The translations under genes and the position numbers were made by a program. From an uncultured Pyrinomonas sp. (GTDB lineage: Bacteria > Acidobacteriota > Blastocatellia > Pyrinomonadales > Pyrinomonadaceae), in the NCBI GenBank assembly GCA_937135995.1, contig CAKZOF010000745.1, forward strand, positions 1-9,375: 9,375 nt of DNA. The letters run 5' to 3'. A model generated the notes under the pieces. That model saw only the letters and a list, made by a program, of their open reading frames with translations, made no database searches and was not told the origin of the DNA. Shown here piece after piece: positions 6,330-9,375 of the stretch. Every line of letters begins with the position of its first letter. Position 1 is the stretch's first letter.

Positions 6330-6781
6330 TGGGTCATCCGTCGTGCGACGCGAAGCATCGCGAGTTCATCCAGCAGTTTTTGTTCGAGCCGCAGCGTCTC
6401 GCGAACGTATTGCGCGTACTGGTGCTCGCGTAGTTTTTCAGTCGTCTCCGCTTCGCGCGCCGCTTCGATCACCTTCTGGCGCAAGCCGTCGCGTTCGCGT
6501 TCGAGTTGCGCCAAACGTTGGCGCGCGTCGTTCTCCCGACGTTCGAGCAGCGCAATGTAGTCGGCGCGCAGGGCGATCTCTTGCGCGTCGGGCGCATCGG
6601 TCATCCGCATCAGATCAGCATAGGCGCGCATCGCGGCGGCGCGTTTGTTCTCCAAGTCGGCGAGGCGCGCGGCGGCCTCTTGCACTTCGCGATCTTTGTC
6701 GGCGAGCGCGCGCTCGGCCTGTTCGCGCCGGTTCAGGCGCAGGTCGTGGACCGATTGCAACGAGAAACGAAACTTCTTCAT
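6326..6781 (-). CDS. fliJ: Flagellar export chaperone FliJ
   Basis: FliJ is a small coiled-coil protein that inserts into the FliI ATPase ring and links it to the FlhA export gate; it resembles the gamma subunit of F-type ATPases. The 151 residues begin with the family signature KKFRFSLQSVHDLRLNRRE (2-20) and are almost entirely charged heptad-like helix (Glu, Arg, Ala, Leu) broken near MTDAPDAQE (60-68), giving the expected helical hairpin. Length is typical (about 145-150). It starts 25 bp after fliI at ATG 6781 with a modest GAAG/GAAGGTG site upstream, and its stop overlaps the fliK start by four bases. The identity rests on the N-terminal motif plus position, since FliJ proteins are poorly conserved. 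Confidence 0.9.
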   Translation of the reverse strand: MKKFRFSLQSVHDLRLNRREQAERALADKDREVQEAAARLADLENKRAAAMRAYADLMRMTDAPDAQEIALRADYIALLERRENDARQRLAQLERERDGLRQKVIEAAREAETTEKLREHQYAQYVRETLRLEQKLLDELAMLRVARRMTQ

Positions 6782-6806
6782 CTTCGCATGTCACCTTCGA
6801 CCAATG

Positions 6807-8153
6807 TCATGATGAACGATCAGACAACGACGCGGTGCGTGCGTTGCCAGCCAATTCGAGCAGTCTGACGACGGCTGTGTCGAAATCAACCGCTTCATCG
6901 CGGTCTTGTCGTAGATAAGCGATGATGGCATCGTGGTTGGCAATAGCTTCGTCGATGCGCGAATTGCTGCCGCGCTGATAAGCCCCGATGTTGATCAAAT
7001 CTTCCGCCCGTTCGTAGGCGGCGAGAAGCTCGCGCACGCGGCCTGCAGCGGCGCGATGTTCGGGCGTTGTGATCTCGGCGAAGAGGCGCGACGCGCTGTG
7101 GAGCACGTCGATGCACGGATAGTGGTTGCGTGCGGCCAGCGTGCGTGACAGGACGATGTGTCCATCGAGGATCGAGCGTACGGCGTCGGCGATGGGTTCG
7201 TTCATGTCGTCGCCTTCGACGAGCACCGTGTAAAGGGCCGTGATCGAGCCGCCAGCGGCGAAGTTGCCCGCGCGTTCGAGCAAGCGCGGCAAGAGGGCGA
7301 AGACCGACGGCGTGTAGCCGCGCGACGACGGCGGTTCGCCCGCGGCCAAACCGATTTCGCGCTGCGCCATCGCAAAGCGCGTCACCGAATCCATTATGAG
7401 AAGAACGTTGGCCCCTTGATCTTTGAAGTACTCAGCGATGGCCGTCGCCGTGAGCGCAGCGCGAATGCGCACGAGCGGCGAATCGTCCGAGGTCGAGACG
7501 ACTACCACCGAGCGGCGCATGCCGTCGTCGCCGAGTTCGCGTTCGATGAAAGCGCGCACCTCACGCCCGCGCTCGCCGATCAACGCGATGACGTTGATCT
7601 CGGCCTCGGTGTTGCGCGCGATCATGCCGAGCAGCGTCGATTTACCGACGCCGGCGGCGGCGAAGATTCCGACGCGCTGCCCTTCTCCGACCGTCAAACA
7701 TCCGTCGATGGCGCGCACTCCCGTCGCCAACGGCTGGGTTACGCGCCGACGTCGCAATGGGTCAGGCGGCCGCGCCTCCACCGATCGCTCTTGAAAATCA
7801 TCAAGCGGCCCTTTGCCATCCATCGGATCGCCGAGACCATCGAGCACGCGCCCAAGCAGTTTGTCGCCAACGCGCACGCGGAGCGAGGTTCCGGTGGAGA
7901 TGACCTCTGAACCCATGCCGATGTCGTGAATATCACCAAGCGGCATCAAGATCGCTTCGCCGCCGCGAAAGCCAACCACCTCGGCGCGCAGTTCGCGCGC
8001 GCGGTGCGGCGAATGAATCAAACAGAGTTCGCCGACGCGGGCTCCGGGAACGCGAGCCCGGATGAGCAGGCCAACCACTTCTGTGACGCGCCCGCGGATT
8101 TCGACCGGCGACAACCAGTCGATGGCTTCAATGTAGGATGCGAGGTTCAACAT
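6807..8153 (-). CDS. fliI: Flagellum-specific ATPase FliI
   Basis: FliI is the hexameric ATPase of the flagellar type III export apparatus, homologous to the F1 beta subunit. It drives unfolding and delivery of substrates at the base of the motor. The 448 residues show an N-terminal beta-barrel region (about 1-90), GRVLDGLGDPMDG (101-113), Walker A AAAGVGKS (165-172, with Lys171), IALIGERGREVRAFI (189-203, with the catalytic-type Glu in GERGRE), Walker B VLLIMDSVTRFA (250-261, Asp255) and the FliI-type signature AAGEPPSSRGYTPSVFALLP (270-289), then NHYPCIDVL (343-351). All motifs are intact. The frame is open further upstream to 8312, with another ATG at 8231, but ATG 8153 follows GGAGGAG at five bases and gives the usual FliI length. 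It lies 248 bp after fliH, unusually far, and 25 bp before fliJ. Confidence 0.97.
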   Translation of the reverse strand: MLNLASYIEAIDWLSPVEIRGRVTEVVGLLIRARVPGARVGELCLIHSPHRARELRAEVVGFRGGEAILMPLGDIHDIGMGSEVISTGTSLRVRVGDKLLGRVLDGLGDPMDGKGPLDDFQERSVEARPPDPLRRRRVTQPLATGVRAIDGCLTVGEGQRVGIFAAAGVGKSTLLGMIARNTEAEINVIALIGERGREVRAFIERELGDDGMRRSVVVVSTSDDSPLVRIRAALTATAIAEYFKDQGANVLLIMDSVTRFAMAQREIGLAAGEPPSSRGYTPSVFALLPRLLERAGNFAAGGSITALYTVLVEGDDMNEPIADAVRSILDGHIVLSRTLAARNHYPCIDVLHSASRLFAEITTPEHRAAAGRVRELLAAYERAEDLINIGAYQRGSNSRIDEAIANHDAIIAYLRQDRDEAVDFDTAVVRLLELAGNARTASLSDRSS

Positions 8154-8158
8154 GCCAA

Positions 8159-8165
8159 CTCCTCC
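8159..8165 (-). promoter_or_regulatory. Ribosome-binding site that fixes the fliI start
   Basis: GGAGGAG on the minus strand, five bases before ATG 8153. It is the reason for preferring this start over the in-frame ATG at 8231, which would add 26 residues with no counterpart in FliI proteins I know. Confidence 0.75.
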
Positions 8166-8275
8166 GCTCGATCTCGGTTCGAAAGAATCGCGCTTGACTG
8201 TCGAAACAATTGAAGACGCGTTCACGACCATCGGAGCACGATCCTCGTCGATGATGAGTTCTACGCTCTCGTGGC

Positions 8276-8367
8276 TCGCGACCGTTCCACCGAACAGTGC
8301 AACACTCTTGCTTTAGCGAGCAGCTTGTTCGAACCACGACTTCGCAACTGTTTCGTCGAGCAGTGCA
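8276..8367 (-). repeat. Diverged direct repeat in the fliH-fliI gap
   Basis: Two 26-base copies lie at 8367-8342 and 8301-8276, 66 bp apart. They agree at 20 of 26 positions and all six differences are transitions. Both copies begin TGCACTG and end GCGA. They sit in the 248-bp gap 8154-8401, where I can support no gene: the fliI frame is open from 8312 down and closed by TAA at 8315, and both repeat copies are in that same phase (66 is a multiple of three). Confidence 0.5.
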
Positions 8368-8401
8368 GCACAAAGCCAACCGGCTCGCGTCGCCTCGCGC
8401 T

Positions 8402-9034
8402 TCAGCGCTCTTCACCGACAGCTCGCGCAAGCAGCGCTCGTTCCAGCGCGCGCAGTTGCGTTTCGAGTCGCGCATCGATGGTGCCCGATTCGGTCTCGAT
8501 CACACACCCGCCGGAAGCGACGCGCGGATCCGAAACGAAGTCGAGAAAACGCGCGCGCCCCGTCGGATCGATTCGCGCTCGTTCCTGCTGAACGAGCGCA
8601 GCGTCGCCCGGATTGACGCGCACGGTGAGCATCTCCTGCTGGCGCGCGTGACGCAGCGCGTTTGCCACGATATCGGCAACGGTCGCCGGATCGGTCTTCA
8701 GCTCGCGCCCGATGATCTTTTCGGCGATCCTAACGGCCAAGCGAAGCAGGTCGTGCTCGGCTTGCGCTATGGCCGTTTCGCGCCGTTCGCGAGCGACGAC
8801 CAGAGATTCGTACAGTTCGGCCAATGCCTCTTCCTGTGCTTCGCGCCGCGCCGTTTCGCGTATGTGTTCGGCCTCGGCCAGCGCTGCTTGGCGCAGGCTT
8901 TCGGCCTCGCGCGTCGCTTCCGCAACGATGCGCTGCGCTTCGGCGCGCGCCTCGACGATGACGCGTTTGATGACCGGACGGTTCTCGCCGTCGGACCAGC
9001 TCGCCTCCCGTTTGATGACTTTCGCCATGCTCAT
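8402..9034 (-). CDS. fliH: Flagellar export ATPase regulator FliH
   Basis: FliH binds FliI, holds it inactive and docks it at the C-ring and export gate; it is related to the peripheral-stalk subunits of rotary ATPases and to YscL of injectisomes. From ATG 9034 the product has 210 residues: a short N-terminal segment with Trp13, the kind of residue that contacts FliN in other FliH proteins; a long Ala/Glu/Arg-rich coiled coil (about 25-95); and a globular C-terminal domain with LAVRIAEKIIGREL (99-112), LTVRVNPGD (136-144) and SGGCVIETESGTIDARLETQ (174-193), the classic FliH/YscL end. ATG 9028 and GTG 9115 are alternative starts; the segment before 9034 is Arg-rich and unlike the family, and no candidate has a strong ribosome-binding site. 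It lies 94 bp after the upstream gene and 248 bp before fliI. Confidence 0.92.
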   Translation of the reverse strand: MSMAKVIKREASWSDGENRPVIKRVIVEARAEAQRIVAEATREAESLRQAALAEAEHIRETARREAQEEALAELYESLVVARERRETAIAQAEHDLLRLAVRIAEKIIGRELKTDPATVADIVANALRHARQQEMLTVRVNPGDAALVQQERARIDPTGRARFLDFVSDPRVASGGCVIETESGTIDARLETQLRALERALLARAVGEER

Positions 9035-9128
9035 CTTCGTTCTCTGTCGCGCCGCTCGCCCCGTTCCACTGTTGCCTTCGCAGACTCGTCCGCGCACAGC
9101 TTTCCGGCACTCCACCGTGAATGCCAGC

Positions 9129-9375
9129 TCAAGATGCGTCGCCAGCGCTTTGGGCGCGCTCGCCTCGACCGCCGCGCGCGGCGCGCTGAATGCCGTTGGC
9201 GAGCGAGTCGACCTCGGCGACGATCGCCTGCTTGATTTCGCCAGCGATCGCTTGGGCGCGCACTTCGTCCACCGCTTGACGCAGCCACCCAGCCGCTTCT
9301 ACTGGCAGCTTTTGCGCGGCGTACTGCACGTGCTCGCCGCTCAACTCGGCGAGCGCGATGGCCAACGTCCGCAAC
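9129..9375 (-). CDS. fliG: Probable FliG, C-terminal end (partial)
   Basis: The frame enters from the right edge and ends with TGA at 9129, giving the last 82 or so residues. The visible part is helical: LAIALAELSGEHVQYAAQKL, then PVEAAGWLRQAV, then EIKQAIVAEVDSLANGI, and a Gly/Arg/Ala tail. The spacing fits the last helices of the FliG motor domain, where a leucine/alanine-rich helix is followed by an AAxxLR motif and a final EI-x-x-A(I/V)-x-x-V-x-x-L-x-x-G helix. FliG is the rotor protein that contacts MotA and supports the export apparatus. Position directly before fliH is the standard one. The usual acidic pair after the AAxxLR motif is not seen (LRQAV instead). I see too little to exclude another rotor or export protein. 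Confidence 0.6.
   Translation of the reverse strand, partial: LRTLAIALAELSGEHVQYAAQKLPVEAAGWLRQAVDEVRAQAIAGEIKQAIVAEVDSLANGIQRAARGGRGERAQSAGDAS

Noticed and set aside
8154..8231. Longer FliI start at ATG 8231
   Set aside because: ATG 8153 has a near-perfect ribosome-binding site five bases upstream and gives the normal FliI length.
8154..8401. Sigma-54-like TTGGC...TGCAC before fliI
   Set aside because: The distance between GG and GC is one base short, which sigma-54 tolerates badly.
8297..9235. 312-codon open frame on the plus strand opposite fliH
   Set aside because: It is opposite a well-supported FliH, Arg/Phe-rich and without motifs, as expected for antisense frames in high-G+C DNA. 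The plus-strand frames at 972-1736, 2222-2665, 3651-4244, 5733-6560 and 7158-7910 were dropped for the same reason.

Overview
This window is almost entirely a minus-strand flagellar operon. Read in the direction of transcription (right to left) it holds fliG (3' end only), fliH, fliI, fliJ, fliK, flgD, flgE, motA, motB and the first codons of fliL. The order is that of the long fla operons of spirochaetes, Thermotoga and Firmicutes (fliG-H-I-J-K-flgD-flgE-flbD-motA-motB-fliL-fliM), but no flbD lies between flgE and motA. The stator proteins are of the Escherichia coli type: MotA is 286 residues long with Glu98, Pro173 and Pro222 at the E. coli numbers, and MotB carries the HHGGAWKVAYADF signature. 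The G+C content is about 60% by eye. Together this suggests a motile diderm bacterium. Acidobacteriota or a deltaproteobacterium-like lineage would fit, but this is inference and no phylogenetic marker settles it.

Layout, right to left. 9375-9129: C-terminal end of probable FliG, the rotor protein. 9034-6807: FliH, FliI and FliJ, the ATPase complex of the flagellar type III export apparatus. A 248-bp gap between fliH and fliI holds a diverged direct repeat. 6329-3219: FliK (hook-length ruler), a minimal 95-residue FlgD (hook cap) and FlgE (hook). 3058-1239: MotA and MotB, the proton-driven stator. 1238-1049: a 190-bp intergenic region with a dyad array, a short direct repeat and a sigma-54-like promoter, all pointing at fliL. 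The genes form one assembly line: export ATPase, hook building and its length control, then the torque-generating stator and its accessory FliL.

The left edge is the anomaly. fliL begins normally at 1048 (good ribosome-binding site, Lys-rich tail, one membrane helix, glycine run), then its reading frame becomes nonsense at about 960-940. From there to base 1 a different, open frame on the same strand encodes 316 residues from the middle of a very large SF2 (DEAD/DEAH-box) helicase with two CxxC zinc knuckles, of a kind common in phage-defence and other mobile loci. Both genes are cut mid-gene at a GGC-rich run. The join is either a real rearrangement or, quite possibly, a chimeric assembly joint. 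I saw no tRNA, rRNA, CRISPR array or insertion sequence.
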